From Burkholderia sp. BCC0506 (GTDB lineage: Bacteria; Pseudomonadota; Gammaproteobacteria; Burkholderiales; Burkholderiaceae), in NCBI RefSeq assembly GCF_902833145.1, contig NZ_CADFEN010000001.1, positions 125,994 through 189,993 of the forward strand: a stretch of 64,000 bases of DNA. The letters run 5' to 3'. Shown one piece after another: positions 47,409-56,979 of this stretch (the stretch's first letter is position 1; each line of letters begins with the position of its first letter). The translations under genes were made by a program, and so were the position numbers. The notes under the pieces were generated by a model. It did no database searches, was not told the origin of the DNA, and saw only the letters and a list, made by a program, of their open reading frames with translations.

Positions 47409-48317
47409 TCATCCTTGCCGCGGGTTGCGTTGATACCCGGCCCTGAGCGCGTCGACCACGAGCTCCACCGCCCGCGACGATTTGCGCCGGCTCGGGTAAT
47501 AGACGTGATGCCCGACGAACGTCGGGAACCAGTCCTCCAGCACCCAGCCGAGCCGGCCGGCTTCGACGTGATGCGCGACCAGATCCTTCGGCACATACGC
47601 GAGCCCGAAGCCGGCGAGTGCCGCGTCGACCATCTGATAGACGTTGTTGAACGTCAACTGCCCTTCGACGCGAACCTGCAACTCGCGGCGTCCCTTGCTC
47701 AACTCCCACGATAGCAGCGCGTTTCTGGTCGGCAACCGCAGATTGATGCAGTTGTGTTGTGTCAGGTCCTGCGGCGTTTTCGTCGCGGGCCGGGACGCGA
47801 GGTAATCGGGAGAACCGATGATCGACATCGTCATGTCCGGCGCGATACGCTGCGCGATCATGTCCTTGGCGACCTGGTCGCCGAGCCGTATGCCGATGTC
47901 GTAGCGGCCCGCGACGAGGTCGGCCAGACCATAGTCGTTCACCAGCTCGACCTTGAGCGCCGGATACCGGCGCAGCAGCGGTTGCAGCCGTGGCCACACG
48001 TACTCGTTCGCCGCATAGTCGGTCGCGGTGATCCGGACGTTCCCGGCCGGCTGGTCCGTCATCGCGCGCAGCGATTCCAGTTCCGCCTCGATTTCCTGAA
48101 AGCGTGGGGCGATCGATTCCAGCAACCGCTGGCCGGCCTCGGTCGGCGACACGCTGCGCGTCGTGCGCGTCAGCAACGGAATGCCCATGCGCCCCTCCAG
48201 CGCGCGCACCGTTCGGCTCAACGCCGATTGAGACACGCCGAGTTGCGCGGCCGCTCGCGTGAAATTGCGCTCGCGCGCGACGGTCATGAACGCCGCCAGA
48301 TCGTTGAAGTCTTCCAT
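47409..48317 (-). CDS. LysR-family regulator
   Basis: A 302-residue LysR-type regulator. The helix-turn-helix spans about residues 3-62 (FNDLAAFMTVARERNFTRAA, then GVSQSALSRTVRALEGRMGI). The effector domain ends with a typical VELVVDALR helix. It diverges, 130 bp away, from a cupin-CMD-(SDR)-tautomerase gene row that it presumably controls. The effector residue pattern is the common one for oxidoreductase-linked CrgA-type LysR proteins. Confidence 0.9.
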   Translation of the reverse strand: MEDFNDLAAFMTVARERNFTRAAAQLGVSQSALSRTVRALEGRMGIPLLTRTTRSVSPTEAGQRLLESIAPRFQEIEAELESLRAMTDQPAGNVRITATDYAANEYVWPRLQPLLRRYPALKVELVNDYGLADLVAGRYDIGIRLGDQVAKDMIAQRIAPDMTMSIIGSPDYLASRPATKTPQDLTQHNCINLRLPTRNALLSWELSKGRRELQVRVEGQLTFNNVYQMVDAALAGFGLAYVPKDLVAHHVEAGRLGWVLEDWFPTFVGHHVYYPSRRKSSRAVELVVDALRAGYQRNPRQG

Positions 48318-48447
48318 TGATTCATGCACCACAGCATAGGCCTATGCCGATTTTGCCATCTAGTCGCATGAATTGCGAGTCATTAAAGTGGAATGGCTGG
48401 CCGCCGGAACGATCCATGCGGCACCCTTTTCGATAGAGGACGACATC

Positions 48448-48858
48448 ATGGAACTGAAGCGCGCGGGCTCGCAGCCCTCGATCAAGGGCCCCGACGAATG
48501 GTTCACCGGCACGGTCCGGATCGACCCGCTGAACGCACCGCCGCCGCCGGCGCGCGTGTCGTGCGCCAGCGTGACGTTCGAGCCGGGCGCACGCACCGCG
48601 TGGCACACGCATCCGCTCGGCCAGACGCTGCTCGTGACCGCCGGCTGCGGCTGGACGCAATGCGACGGCGAGCCGCGCGTCGAGATCCGCGCGGGCGACG
48701 TGATCTGGTGCCCGCCCGGTCACAAGCACTGGCACGGCGCGACGTCGACCACCGCGATGACCCATATCGCGATTCAGGAAGCGCTCGACGGCAAGAACGT
48801 CGACTGGCTCGACAAGGTGACGGACGAGCAATACCTCGGTAGCGGCGCACCGCAATGA
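48448..48858 (+). CDS. Metal-binding cupin protein
   Basis: A 136-residue single-domain cupin. Motif 1 has His53, His55 and Gln59 ([12 protein letters not shown]) and motif 2 has the HKHWHG histidines, giving a Mn/Fe site. The sequence pattern, including [28 protein letters not shown], resembles the cupin hydroxynitrile-lyase-like group that often sits beside carboxymuconolactone decarboxylase-like genes. The start at 48448 follows GAGGA. Its stop overlaps a possible start of the next gene. Confidence 0.87.
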   Translation: MELKRAGSQPSIKGPDEWFTGTVRIDPLNAPPPPARVSCASVTFEPGARTAWHTHPLGQTLLVTAGCGWTQCDGEPRVEIRAGDVIWCPPGHKHWHGATSTTAMTHIAIQEALDGKNVDWLDKVTDEQYLGSGAPQ

Positions 48859-48965
48859 ACGCGCCCGCTGCCCTGACTCCGATGCCGGCTCGAGGTCGTT
48901 GGCCGCGTCGGTCGGCGGGGCGAAAAGCGATGGACGCAACGTCAACTGACCCGAACCCGTCACCG

Positions 48966-49781
48966 ATGTGCAATACGGCGCACGGTGACGATCGCACGCG
49001 TCGCCCGTTGCGTTTCGTCGCCGCGACGGGCCTGGCCCTGCTCGCCGCCGCGTGCACTCACATGCAAAGGACCGACACCATGCAGGAACCCTTGTCTTCC
49101 CCCGATCTGAAAGCGGTCGCCCCGGCCTTCGAGCGATACACGACGCACACCGTGTTCGACGGCCTGTGGAAGCGGCCGCACCTGTCGCCGCGCGATCGCA
49201 GCATCGTGACGCTGTCGGTGCTGATCGCCCGCGGCCAGACCGTCGAAATGCCGCTTCATGTGCGCCTCGCGCTGGATCACGGCGTGAAGCCCGCGGAAAT
49301 ATCGGAAATGATCGCGCACCTCGCCTTTTACGCGGGATGGGCCAATGCGAGCGCCGCATCGATCGTCGTCAAGCACGTCTATGACGAACGCGGCATCGGG
49401 CCCGATCAGCTCGCGCCGGCGGACGTCACGCCGCTGGCGCTGAACGAGGCGGCCGAGGCGCAGCGCGCACGGACGGTCGCGGAAAACTTCGGCGCCGTCG
49501 CGCCGGGCGTGGTCGAGTACACGACCGATGCGCTGTTTCGCGACTTGTGGCTTCGCCCGGGGCTCGCGCCGCGCGACCGCAGCCTGGTGACGGTGAGTAC
49601 GCTCGTCGCCAACGGCCAGGTGGCGCAGATCCCGTATCACCTGAACCGTGCGATGGACAACGGGCTCACGCAGGCCGAGGCATCCGAGGCGTTGACGCAA
49701 CTGGCGTTCTACGCGGGATGGCCGAACGTCTTTTCGGCGATGCCCGTGTTCAAGGACGTGTTTTCACGGCGCGCGGCGTGA
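48966..49781 (+). CDS. Carboxymuconolactone decarboxylase-like protein with lipoprotein signal
   Basis: A 271-residue protein from the ATG at 48966. Residues about 14-30 (LRFVAATGLALLAAACTH) look like a lipoprotein signal with the lipidated Cys. Two AhpD/CMD-type domains follow, each with LSPRDRSIVTLS- or LAPRDRSLVTVS-type helices and FYAGWxN. The usual CxxC pair of peroxidase-active AhpD is absent. Alternative starts are the ATG at 48855, which overlaps the cupin stop, and the ATG at 49081, which has AAAGGA before it and would give a cytosolic protein. The family acts on ring-opened aromatics or as oxidoreductase partners; function here is unknown. Confidence 0.82.
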   Translation: MCNTAHGDDRTRRPLRFVAATGLALLAAACTHMQRTDTMQEPLSSPDLKAVAPAFERYTTHTVFDGLWKRPHLSPRDRSIVTLSVLIARGQTVEMPLHVRLALDHGVKPAEISEMIAHLAFYAGWANASAASIVVKHVYDERGIGPDQLAPADVTPLALNEAAEAQRARTVAENFGAVAPGVVEYTTDALFRDLWLRPGLAPRDRSLVTVSTLVANGQVAQIPYHLNRAMDNGLTQAEASEALTQLAFYAGWPNVFSAMPVFKDVFSRRAA

Positions 49782-49810
49782 CGCGCGCGCAACTGAAAGC
49801 GAGGCACGTC

Positions 49811-49983
49811 ATGACCGACAACATCGATGGCAAAGTCGTCGTCATTACCGGCGTGAGCAGCGGCCTCGGCGAAGAGACCGAGCGATATCGGCGTTCGCGC
49901 GCGCGGTGGGATACGCGATGAGCCGGCCCGACGACGTGGACATCAACGAAGTGCTGTTCCGGCCCACGAATCAGGCCTATTGA
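49811..49983 (+). pseudogene. Short-chain dehydrogenase with large internal deletion
   Basis: The first 23 residues, MTDNIDGKVVVITGVSSGLGEET, are the N-terminal NAD-binding strand and TGxxxGxG loop of an SDR. After about 90 bp the frame shifts and reads AFARAVGYAMSRPDDVDINE and on to VLFRPTNQAY and a stop, which is the typical C-terminal tail of the same SDR subfamily. About 190 residues, including the catalytic Ser-Tyr-Lys part, are missing. The two ends in correct order with nothing between show a single internal deletion. The intact ancestor would have completed the cupin-CMD-SDR-tautomerase set. Confidence 0.85.
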
Positions 49984-50031
49984 GTACGGCCGCGCGCATG
50001 CGGCCGTTGTCGAGTGTCGGAGAAGAACGCT

Positions 50032-50259
50032 ATGCCCCACATTATCGTCAAAGCGTGGCCCGGGAAAACCGAGGAGCAGAAGCAACGTCTGGCGGACGCC
50101 ATCACGCGCGACGTGATGGCGATACTCGGTTATGGTCAGGAGTCCGTGTCAGTCGGCTTCGAGGAAATTTCCTCGGATAGGTGGAAGGAAGAAGTCTATC
50201 GTCCGGATATCGAGGCGCGTGCCGCAACGCTGTACAAGAAACCGGGCTACCGGATGTAA
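50032..50259 (+). CDS. 4-oxalocrotonate tautomerase family protein
   Basis: A 75-residue tautomerase. After Met removal the N-terminal Pro is the catalytic base ([20 protein letters not shown]), and the rest fits the short beta-alpha-beta subunit ([13 protein letters not shown]). Its length and C-terminus resemble the PptA/YdcE branch. AGAAGAA lies before the ATG. It closes the gene row headed by the cupin. Confidence 0.9.
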   Translation: MPHIIVKAWPGKTEEQKQRLADAITRDVMAILGYGQESVSVGFEEISSDRWKEEVYRPDIEARAATLYKKPGYRM

Positions 50260-50539
50260 GCGCGCATCGCAGGCACGCCGGTTTTGACTCGGGTAGCTTT
50301 GCAAGTACCCGTGCCGAAGCCACCATGAAGTGCGGCTGCGCCTATGTCGACGCGGCGCGCTCGTCGAGGTGTTGCCGGGGACTTGCGGCCCGAGCCGCTC
50401 GCAGCATCGCTCGTCGTCGCGCATCGGCGCAACCTTTCGCCGTGCGTGCGGGCTTTCATGGACTGATTGGGGGCGTATTGGCGCCGTATCTGGATTAACA
50501 GGGTAGGGGCGACGTGTCGGGGGATGCGGTCCGTTGGCG

Positions 50540-50906
50540 TTATGCAAACTTGCCGACATCCGCGGCTTCCTTGACGAATCGTCCGGTCGCCAGCAGCCGC
50601 CTGTTCGATGTCAGCGACGATGGCCCGATTGTTGACCGGCGCGGTCCCGCACCATCCCCAGAGATCGTCGTCGATTTCATAGTGGCCGCGGGCATACGAC
50701 CAATAGCTGAAATAGCGGTCCTGCGACCCGGCGATCTGCGGATCGTCGAGGCCGTCCGGATGCGCGAGCCGGACGGAATGCAGCGCATCCCGGAGCATGG
50801 CGGCGACGTCGGGAAAGTCGGCTGCACGATGGTCGTCGAGTATTTCGAGCAGCAGATCGCTACTGTGATAAGCCGGTCGAACCCGGAATCGAATCATGTG
50901 GATCAT
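50540..50906 (-). pseudogene. Small gene of unknown function with a 1-bp frameshift
   Basis: From 50906 the frame reads MIHMIRFRVRPAYHSSDLLL and continues through a compact, Trp/Tyr-rich sequence (FSYWSYARGHYEIDDDLWGW) to IVADIEQ. From there a different frame gives RRLLATGRFVKEAADVGKFA and a natural stop at 50540. Deleting one G (minus strand, at 50601-50600) restores EQRLLATGRF. So the gene carries a single-base insertion, or the assembly has an error. Its start overlaps the stop of the alpha/beta-hydrolase gene (ATGA), which implies coupling. The family is not recognised; the intact protein would have about 121 residues. Confidence 0.65.
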
Positions 50907-51847
50907 CGCTCCGTTTTTTGTTGCGGAAACGCGTGGCGCGCGCACCGATCGTCTGGCGATGCCTGAACGAACGCCCCAATGGCTTCCACCACACCGCTTG
51001 CCAAAGGAAGATCCGGGTTCGCATAGGCGGCCAGGTTGTCGTCGAGCGTGTCCGTGTGAACGGTCTTGAGCACATGATTGGCATTGGCGACGATCGTCAG
51101 CCTCGCGCCTGGACTCGCGTCCTTCAACCGTTGCGCGTCCTGCACGCCCACCTGAATATCGCGCGCGCCCTGCACGATCAGCACCGGCTTCGTATAGCCG
51201 GCCAGGAGCGCGGCCGGATCGATCGCCAGTTCGCTCATCAGGAATCGCTGAACCTGCGGCCTGAACAACGGCATCAGCGCGGGATCGATCGCGGCCGCAT
51301 CGACCGTCTTCCCGGCTTCGAGCGATGCGAGTATCGACAGCGCGTTGCCCAGAACGGCGGCATTCGCGGGGTTCGACCGCAGTTGCTGCGCCAATACCTG
51401 TCCGAGCGGCCGTCCCGGCGTGGACACGAGGATCAGGCCACGGATGCCGGCGGCTTGCCGCGCCGCCGACAACGCGACCCATCCTCCCTCGCTATGCCCC
51501 AGCACCCATACGTGGCGTGCACCGGTCCGCGCCCGGATGGCCGCCACCCACGCGCGGACGTCAGCCGCGTAGTCGTCGATCGTGACGTCGTCCGCATCCG
51601 CGACCGCCGACGCGCTGCCGTACAGGCCGCGCTTGTCGATGCGAACCGACGCGATGCCTCGCTCGAGCAATCCTTCGGCAAGCAAACGATAGGTCGATGC
51701 CTGAATACCGTAGGGATTGTTGCCGTTGCGGTCGGTCGGACCCGATCCCGGCACGATCAGCACGACGGGAACATCGCCTGCCGCCGGAGACAACAGCGTG
51801 CCTTTGAGTGGGCCGTCAGGCCCGGGTGCTTCGATTTCCGTCTGCAT
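50903..51847 (-). CDS. Alpha/beta hydrolase
   Basis: A 314-residue hydrolase of the serine aminopeptidase/BD-FAE-like group. The nucleophile elbow is GHSEGG near residue 120, IVPGSGPTDRNGNN near 35 gives the oxyanion region, the acid is the Asp in IVQGARDIQV, and the His is in VANANHVLK near the C-terminus. No signal peptide is seen, so it is cytosolic. It overlaps by 4 bp with the frameshifted small gene downstream and ends a LysR-flanked segment. Confidence 0.88.
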   Translation of the reverse strand: MQTEIEAPGPDGPLKGTLLSPAAGDVPVVLIVPGSGPTDRNGNNPYGIQASTYRLLAEGLLERGIASVRIDKRGLYGSASAVADADDVTIDDYAADVRAWVAAIRARTGARHVWVLGHSEGGWVALSAARQAAGIRGLILVSTPGRPLGQVLAQQLRSNPANAAVLGNALSILASLEAGKTVDAAAIDPALMPLFRPQVQRFLMSELAIDPAALLAGYTKPVLIVQGARDIQVGVQDAQRLKDASPGARLTIVANANHVLKTVHTDTLDDNLAAYANPDLPLASGVVEAIGAFVQASPDDRCARHAFPQQKTER

Positions 51848-51899
51848 CGTCTGTGAAGGATTTGTCTGATTCGTGTTGCGATGAACGACAGGCACGGCA

Positions 51900-52793
51900 T
51901 CAACGCGCCAAACCTTGCGCCTCGCCAAGCAACCACTCCGCGAACGCCCGCACCGGCGCCGCGCTCAATTCGACCGGCTCGGGCAGCACGAGGCAGAAGT
52001 TTTTCGTCACCGCCTGGCCGTCCGGCCAGGGCGCGACCAGCCGCCCTTGTTCAAGCTCGGTCCCGATGTAAAGGCGCGGCACCAGTGCGACACCGAGGCC
52101 GGCCAGCGCGGCCTCGATCAGCATCGAGTGCAGATCGTAGCGCGGGCCGACCGCCGGATTGCTCAGCGCGATGCCGGTCTCGTCGGCATAGCGCTGCCAC
52201 GCATCCGGATTCTGCCGCCGGTGAAGGCGCGGCAGCGCGTCCAGCGACGGATTCGCGCCCACGCCGTCGAGCAGCGCCGGGCTGCAGACGGGCACCAGCA
52301 CCTCCTCCAGCAGCGGATGCAGATGCACGCCGGCCCACGCCGGATGCGCGAAATGAATGGCCGCGTCGAACCCGCTGCCGGCCAGCAGGAAGGGTTCCAT
52401 CCGTTCGGCGATATGCACGGTGATGTTCGGATGGCGATCCTGAAAGCGCTTCAGCCGCGGAATCAGCCAGCGGGTCGCGAAGGTCGGGATCGCGGCGATG
52501 TCGATGCTCGCGCCTTCCGCGGGCTGCCCCATCAGATACAGGCTGTCCCGCTCCAGCCGATCGAGGATCTCGCGCACCTGCACCGCGTATCGCGTGCCGT
52601 TGGGCGCCAGCCGCACCCGGTTGCCGACGCGCTCGAACAGCGTCACGCCGAGGAACGCCTCCAGCCGGCCGATCTGGCGACTGACGGCGCCTTCGGTGCG
52701 GGCCAGCTCGTCGGCGGCGCGGGCGAAGCTGCCGTGTCGGGCCGCCGCCTCGAAGGCCAGGAGCGCGGAATTGCTCGGGATCTTGCGTCGCAT
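51900..52793 (-). CDS. LysR-family regulator, GcvA type
   Basis: A 297-residue LysR protein starting with MRRKIPSNSALLAFEAAARH, the GcvA-like beginning, followed by EGAVSRQIGRLEAFLGVTLFER as recognition and linker helices. The effector domain has the PxFATRWLIPRLKRFQ stretch of this branch. It diverges, 169 bp away, from the 52963-54676 operon, which it probably controls. It also reads towards the hydrolase gene, 52 bp downstream on the same strand. Confidence 0.9.
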   Translation of the reverse strand: MRRKIPSNSALLAFEAAARHGSFARAADELARTEGAVSRQIGRLEAFLGVTLFERVGNRVRLAPNGTRYAVQVREILDRLERDSLYLMGQPAEGASIDIAAIPTFATRWLIPRLKRFQDRHPNITVHIAERMEPFLLAGSGFDAAIHFAHPAWAGVHLHPLLEEVLVPVCSPALLDGVGANPSLDALPRLHRRQNPDAWQRYADETGIALSNPAVGPRYDLHSMLIEAALAGLGVALVPRLYIGTELEQGRLVAPWPDGQAVTKNFCLVLPEPVELSAAPVRAFAEWLLGEAQGLAR

Positions 52794-52962
52794 CGGGGTC
52801 TCGTCGATGAGTGCGCGTTCGACCATCAGCTTGATCAAATATCACTGAAGGCTGAATTTAAGTCGATATCTGCGCGGGAAACGGCAGATTAGCATTACGT
52901 CACTGCACTGAATATCCCGCATTCGAAGCGCAGGATGCGCATCCGTCACGAAGGACAACCCG

Positions 52963-53493
52963 ATGATCTATACCGTGGAATGCAGCTTCGCCGACCCTGC
53001 CAGCGAAGCCGAATGGAACGACTTCTACAGCCTCGAGAAACTGCCGGCCCTCATCTCGGTGACCGGTTTTCACACGTCGCAGCGCTTCAGGGCGATCGGC
53101 GCCGGTTGCCCCGTCTATCTGGCCGTTCACACGATCGACGGTCTCGATGTGCTGACGGGCGACGAATATCGGCAGAAGGGCGGCGGCAATTTCGCACGGT
53201 GGCAGCCGCACATCACCGACTGGCACCGCAATCTGTACGGCGATATCGGTCGTGCGCCGGCAGTCGACGCCGACGAACTGCTCGTGCTGAGCGCGAGCGG
53301 GCCGGACGCGCTGATCGGGCTGGGCCTGAAGCCGCTCGCCATGCAGGCCGTGGCGCTGGCGCAGTGTCCGGCGCGCCGCTGGCTCGCGGTCCTGCCGCGC
53401 AGCGACGCCCCGCTTGCCGGGAACGTGCCGGCCGGCCTCGACCTGTACGCACCGATGACCGCGCAACTGACGAAGCAGGCTCGCGATGCCTGA
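52963..53493 (+). CDS. Dimeric alpha/beta-barrel-like protein of unknown function
   Basis: A 176-residue protein beginning MIYTVECSFADPASEAEWND. The alternation of strand, helix (EWNDFYSLEKLPALI) and strand (GFHTSQRFRAI) looks like a ferredoxin-like dimeric barrel of the EthD type, repeated less clearly in the C-terminal half. No catalytic residue stands out. It overlaps the following tautomerase-like gene by 8 bp, and the two precede a metallo-beta-lactamase-fold gene, so the three probably act together. Confidence 0.65.
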   Translation: MIYTVECSFADPASEAEWNDFYSLEKLPALISVTGFHTSQRFRAIGAGCPVYLAVHTIDGLDVLTGDEYRQKGGGNFARWQPHITDWHRNLYGDIGRAPAVDADELLVLSASGPDALIGLGLKPLAMQAVALAQCPARRWLAVLPRSDAPLAGNVPAGLDLYAPMTAQLTKQARDA

Positions 53494-53812
53494 CGTGACT
53501 TTCCATATCGATGCCGAGCGCATGCCGCCCGACGCGTGCCTCGCCGAATTGTCCGCCGACTGCGTCGAACTCTGTACGGATGTCCTTCAGGCGAAAGTCG
53601 GGAACGTCCACGTGATTTACGTGGCGGTTCGGCATGGATGCGGGCATCCCGTGTTCGCGGAAATCCAGTATCGCGACGCGGCGTTTCGCCCGCCCGCGGT
53701 CATGAACGCGTTCATGGAGGCGCTCGATCACGCCATCGTTGACCGCACGGGCCTGACGGCGCGCATCCGTTGCTTCGGTCATGCCGCGCCGAACATTCAC
53801 GCCCGAAACTAG
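53486..53812 (+). CDS. Tautomerase-superfamily protein
   Basis: A 108-residue protein. The first residue after Met is Pro (MPDVTFHIDAERMPPDACLA), the catalytic base of tautomerases, and a central GNVHVIYVAVRHGCGHPVF strand region follows. It is longer than the 62-75-residue 4-OT type and closer in size to the MIF/MSAD-like branches. It overlaps the upstream gene by 8 bp, and the metallo-hydrolase starts 18 bp downstream. Confidence 0.7.
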   Translation: MPDVTFHIDAERMPPDACLAELSADCVELCTDVLQAKVGNVHVIYVAVRHGCGHPVFAEIQYRDAAFRPPAVMNAFMEALDHAIVDRTGLTARIRCFGHAAPNIHARN

Positions 53813-53830
53813 CCGTCGCGGAGAAGCACG

Positions 53831-54676
53831 ATGTCCGACGTTACGTTTCCCGGCCAGCGTGTCGGGGATTTCACGATCACCGCGATCAGCGACGGCTACC
53901 TCACAGCCAGCCTCGATTTCCTGTCGAATATCGACGTATCCGACGCTACCGCGATGCAGCGCGCGGCCGGGCAGCGGGAGCCGTCCGCCGTGCACATCAA
54001 TTGCTACGTGGTGCGCGGCGCGGGCCGCACGATCCTCGTCGATGCAGGGGCCGGCGGCATCAGGCAATGGGGCGGCCGCCTGATGGACAATTTGCGGCTC
54101 GCCGGCATCGACGCCGCCGCGATCGACACCGTCCTGCTCACCCACGCCCACCCCGACCATGTCGGCGGCCTGGTGAACGCCGCCGGACACGTTGCGTTCC
54201 CGAATGCGGAGCTGGTCGCGCATCGACGCGAGGTCGAATTCTGGCGGGACGACGGCAACCTGAGCCGCGCCAGCGAGCGCGCCCGCGGCAATTTCCGGAT
54301 CGCACGCCAGATATTCGACGCTTACCGCGACGCGCTCCGGACCTTCGATGCCGGCGAGGTGCTTCCCGGAATCTCGGCCGTACCGCTACCGGGGCATACC
54401 GACGGACATACCGGATACCTGCTCGAATCCGGCGACCGGGGCTTGCTCGTGTGGGGCGACGTCGTGCATTTTCCGCACATCCAGATCAAGCGGCCGGACG
54501 TGTCGATTGCGTTCGATCAGGATGCGTCGCAGGCGGCGACGACGCGTTCGTGGCTGCTGGACCGGGTCAGCGCGGAAGGGCTGCTGATCGCCGGCATGCA
54601 TCTGGGCGAAGCCGGGTTCGCGCGCGTCAGGCGAACGAACGGCGAATACGGCCTGTGTTACGAGACCGACGCGTGA
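53831..54676 (+). CDS. MBL-fold metallo-hydrolase
   Basis: A 281-residue metallo-beta-lactamase-fold enzyme. The dinuclear metal site is complete: H105-A-H-P-D109-H110, a downstream His in PLPGHTDGHTGY, an Asp in LVWGDVVHF, and a final His in IAGMHLGEAG. ILVDAGAGG is the usual strand before the site. The pattern suits lactonase or thioester-type hydrolases (AttM/AhlB group) rather than a beta-lactamase. GGAGAAG lies before the ATG. It is the third gene of a LysR-linked operon. Confidence 0.9.
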   Translation: MSDVTFPGQRVGDFTITAISDGYLTASLDFLSNIDVSDATAMQRAAGQREPSAVHINCYVVRGAGRTILVDAGAGGIRQWGGRLMDNLRLAGIDAAAIDTVLLTHAHPDHVGGLVNAAGHVAFPNAELVAHRREVEFWRDDGNLSRASERARGNFRIARQIFDAYRDALRTFDAGEVLPGISAVPLPGHTDGHTGYLLESGDRGLLVWGDVVHFPHIQIKRPDVSIAFDQDASQAATTRSWLLDRVSAEGLLIAGMHLGEAGFARVRRTNGEYGLCYETDA

Positions 54677-54996
54677 CGCGATGCACGGAAGCGACCGGCG
54701 GGCGATGGTGAAGGATGCGTGGGGAAACGTTTGGCGGAGCGCCACGCATCGTCGCGACCTGTCGGCCGACGAGACGCACGCCACGCGCGGCGACGGCGGC
54801 TGGCCGCGCTGCTTCCGGTTTCCCTCTGTCGCAATCGTCAAGATTCGCGTCGCGTACGGATAAAAGCCGCCCGTTCCCTGCGCCGTTAACCCGTTCGCAG
54901 CCCCGCGCCGCGTGCGTATTGCGCGACGGCCCGCGTCGTTCGTGTTCCGGAATTCACCTCCGCCGCTGGCCGTGCCGGCCGGCTCAAGGGAACGTC

Positions 54997-56562
54997 ATGC
55001 GAAAACAACTCACTATCCGTGGTGGTCTCGTCGCGACCATCGCCGGCTATACCGTGCTGCTCGTGCTGGTGGTCGGTGCCTGCATCGCCGCCCTCTACAC
55101 GGGTAACGGTTCGCTCGAGGCGATGTACCGCGACGATACCGCGTCGCTGCTGCACCTGAAGACCAGCTCCGAGCGGATGCTCGTGCTGCGCGAACGCATG
55201 AGCGACGTCGCGCAGATCATCAGTGCCGGCCAGCCGGCGAAGGACGAAGTCGCGCAACTCCACACGCTGCTCAAGCAGAGCAACGACGAACTGGACGCGT
55301 ACACGCGTCTGCACGCGCGCGACGCGAGCGAGCAGGCGCTGTTCGACACGCTGCAGAGCCGGCGTCGCACGCTGCTCGACAGCGTGTTCCTGAAGGCGCT
55401 GTCGCAGCTCGACGGCGACGACGCATTCAACTTCCTCGACACGCAGCGCACCGCGCCGCCGGCGCTGTTCGCCGCCTATCAGGCGGCGATCGACGCGCTC
55501 GAAGCATTCCAGGTCACGCGCCAGAAGGCCCGCTACGATGCGGCCGGCGTGCAGTTCCACCGGATCGTGTGGGGGATGGGGGCGGTCGCGGCGCTGGCGC
55601 TCGTCGTCGGCTTCGTGGCGCAGCGCGTGCTCGCGAAGGCGATCATCGAGCCGATCAACGTCGCGGTCGACCAGTTCGAGAAAATCTCGAAAGGCGACCT
55701 GACCGGCACCGTCGTCGTGCCGGGCGAGAATGAAATGGCGTATCTGCTGAATGCGCTGAAGCGGATGCAGGACGGCCTCGTCGATACCGTGAGCCAGGTG
55801 CGCGCGAGCACCGAGACGATCGTCGGCGACGTGCGCACGATCGCGAGCGGCAACGTCGACCTGTCCGCGCGCACCGAGCAGCAGGCCGTGTCGCTGCAGC
55901 AGGCGGCCGCGAGCGTCGAGCAACTGACGGCGGCCGTGCGGCAGAACGCGGACAACGCACGCGACGCGCGCACGTACGTCGAGGGCGCGGCCGGTATCGC
56001 GTCGCGCGGCGGCGAAGCGATGCAGCGCGTCGTCGAGACGATGTCGGAAATTTCGCAGAGCTCCACGCGCATCTCCGGCATCGTCGGCGTGATCGAAAGC
56101 ATCGCGTTCCAGACGAACATCCTCGCGTTGAACGCCGCCGTGGAAGCCGCGCGCGCGGGCGAGCAGGGGCGCGGTTTCGCGGTCGTCGCGACCGAGGTGC
56201 GCGGGCTGGCGCAACGCTGCGCCGCGGCAGCGAAGGAAATTCGCGACCTGATCGGCCATTCCGCGCGACGCGTCGAAGACGGCAGCGGCCTCGTCGCGCG
56301 GGCCGGCTCGGCGATGACCGAGCTCGTCGCGGCGGTCGAGCGCGTCAACGCGATCATGAGCGAAACGAGTCAGGCATTCGACGAGCAGTCGTCGGGCATC
56401 GAGCAGGTGAACGCCGCGGTGATCCAGATGGAACAGACGATGCAGCGCAATGCCGCGCTGGTCGAGGAGGCGGCGGCCGCGGCGCTGTCGCTCGACGAAC
56501 AGGGCGCGCGGCTGAGCGCGGCCGTCGCGCAGTTTCGCTTGCGCGAAGCGGCGCTCGCGTGA
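54997..56562 (+). CDS. Methyl-accepting chemotaxis protein
   Basis: A 521-residue chemoreceptor. TM1 is at about 10-32, a periplasmic four-helix domain extends to about 190, and TM2 is at about 192-212, followed by a HAMP domain ([20 protein letters not shown]). The highly conserved signalling tip is [39 protein letters not shown]. There is no C-terminal NWETF-type pentapeptide for CheR/CheB tethering. The ligand cannot be inferred. The ATG at 54997 follows AAGGGAA. It is an isolated gene. Confidence 0.94.
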   Translation: MRKQLTIRGGLVATIAGYTVLLVLVVGACIAALYTGNGSLEAMYRDDTASLLHLKTSSERMLVLRERMSDVAQIISAGQPAKDEVAQLHTLLKQSNDELDAYTRLHARDASEQALFDTLQSRRRTLLDSVFLKALSQLDGDDAFNFLDTQRTAPPALFAAYQAAIDALEAFQVTRQKARYDAAGVQFHRIVWGMGAVAALALVVGFVAQRVLAKAIIEPINVAVDQFEKISKGDLTGTVVVPGENEMAYLLNALKRMQDGLVDTVSQVRASTETIVGDVRTIASGNVDLSARTEQQAVSLQQAAASVEQLTAAVRQNADNARDARTYVEGAAGIASRGGEAMQRVVETMSEISQSSTRISGIVGVIESIAFQTNILALNAAVEAARAGEQGRGFAVVATEVRGLAQRCAAAAKEIRDLIGHSARRVEDGSGLVARAGSAMTELVAAVERVNAIMSETSQAFDEQSSGIEQVNAAVIQMEQTMQRNAALVEEAAAAALSLDEQGARLSAAVAQFRLREAALA

Positions 56563-56571
56563 CGTGCGCGC

Positions 56572-56979
56572 TTATTGCGGCGCGTCGGGCAATGCGTAGT
56601 CGAAGCGGTACGCATGCTGGCCGTTGTCGATGTCGATGAGCATCGAGCCGGAGAGCCCGAGCAATTCGTCCGTGCCGGAATCGGGCACGACCGTGATCGA
56701 CTGCACCGGCTGCCCGCGCGTCATCGTCGAGCTGTGCTGCAGGACGAAGCTGCCCTTGCGTCCGCCGAGCACGCCTTCGACGGTCTCCATCGCCACGTAG
56801 CCGGCCGAACCCTGGACGCTGCTGCGAAACGCGAGCATTTCTCCGTGGCTGACGGCTTCCAGGTCGCCGTGAAAATGCTTGTCCAGCGACATGCGGCCAA
56901 GCCCGCTGTTTTCCGCGACGTGACTCAGGGGTTCCGGATTGAGCTTCACTTCGAACGGACCGCTGGCCTGCAGTTTCAT
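56572..56979 (-). CDS. DUF3224 family protein
   Basis: A 135-residue protein beginning MKLQASGPFEVKLNPEPLS. GRMSLDKHFHGDLEAVSHGEML and the later GRKGSFVLQHSSTMTRG and VVPDSGTDELLGLSGSM are the DUF3224 pattern, a small lipocalin-like beta-barrel family of unknown role. AGGAG lies before the start. It converges with the chemoreceptor gene, leaving 9 bp. Confidence 0.85.
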   Translation of the reverse strand: MKLQASGPFEVKLNPEPLSHVAENSGLGRMSLDKHFHGDLEAVSHGEMLAFRSSVQGSAGYVAMETVEGVLGGRKGSFVLQHSSTMTRGQPVQSITVVPDSGTDELLGLSGSMLIDIDNGQHAYRFDYALPDAPQ

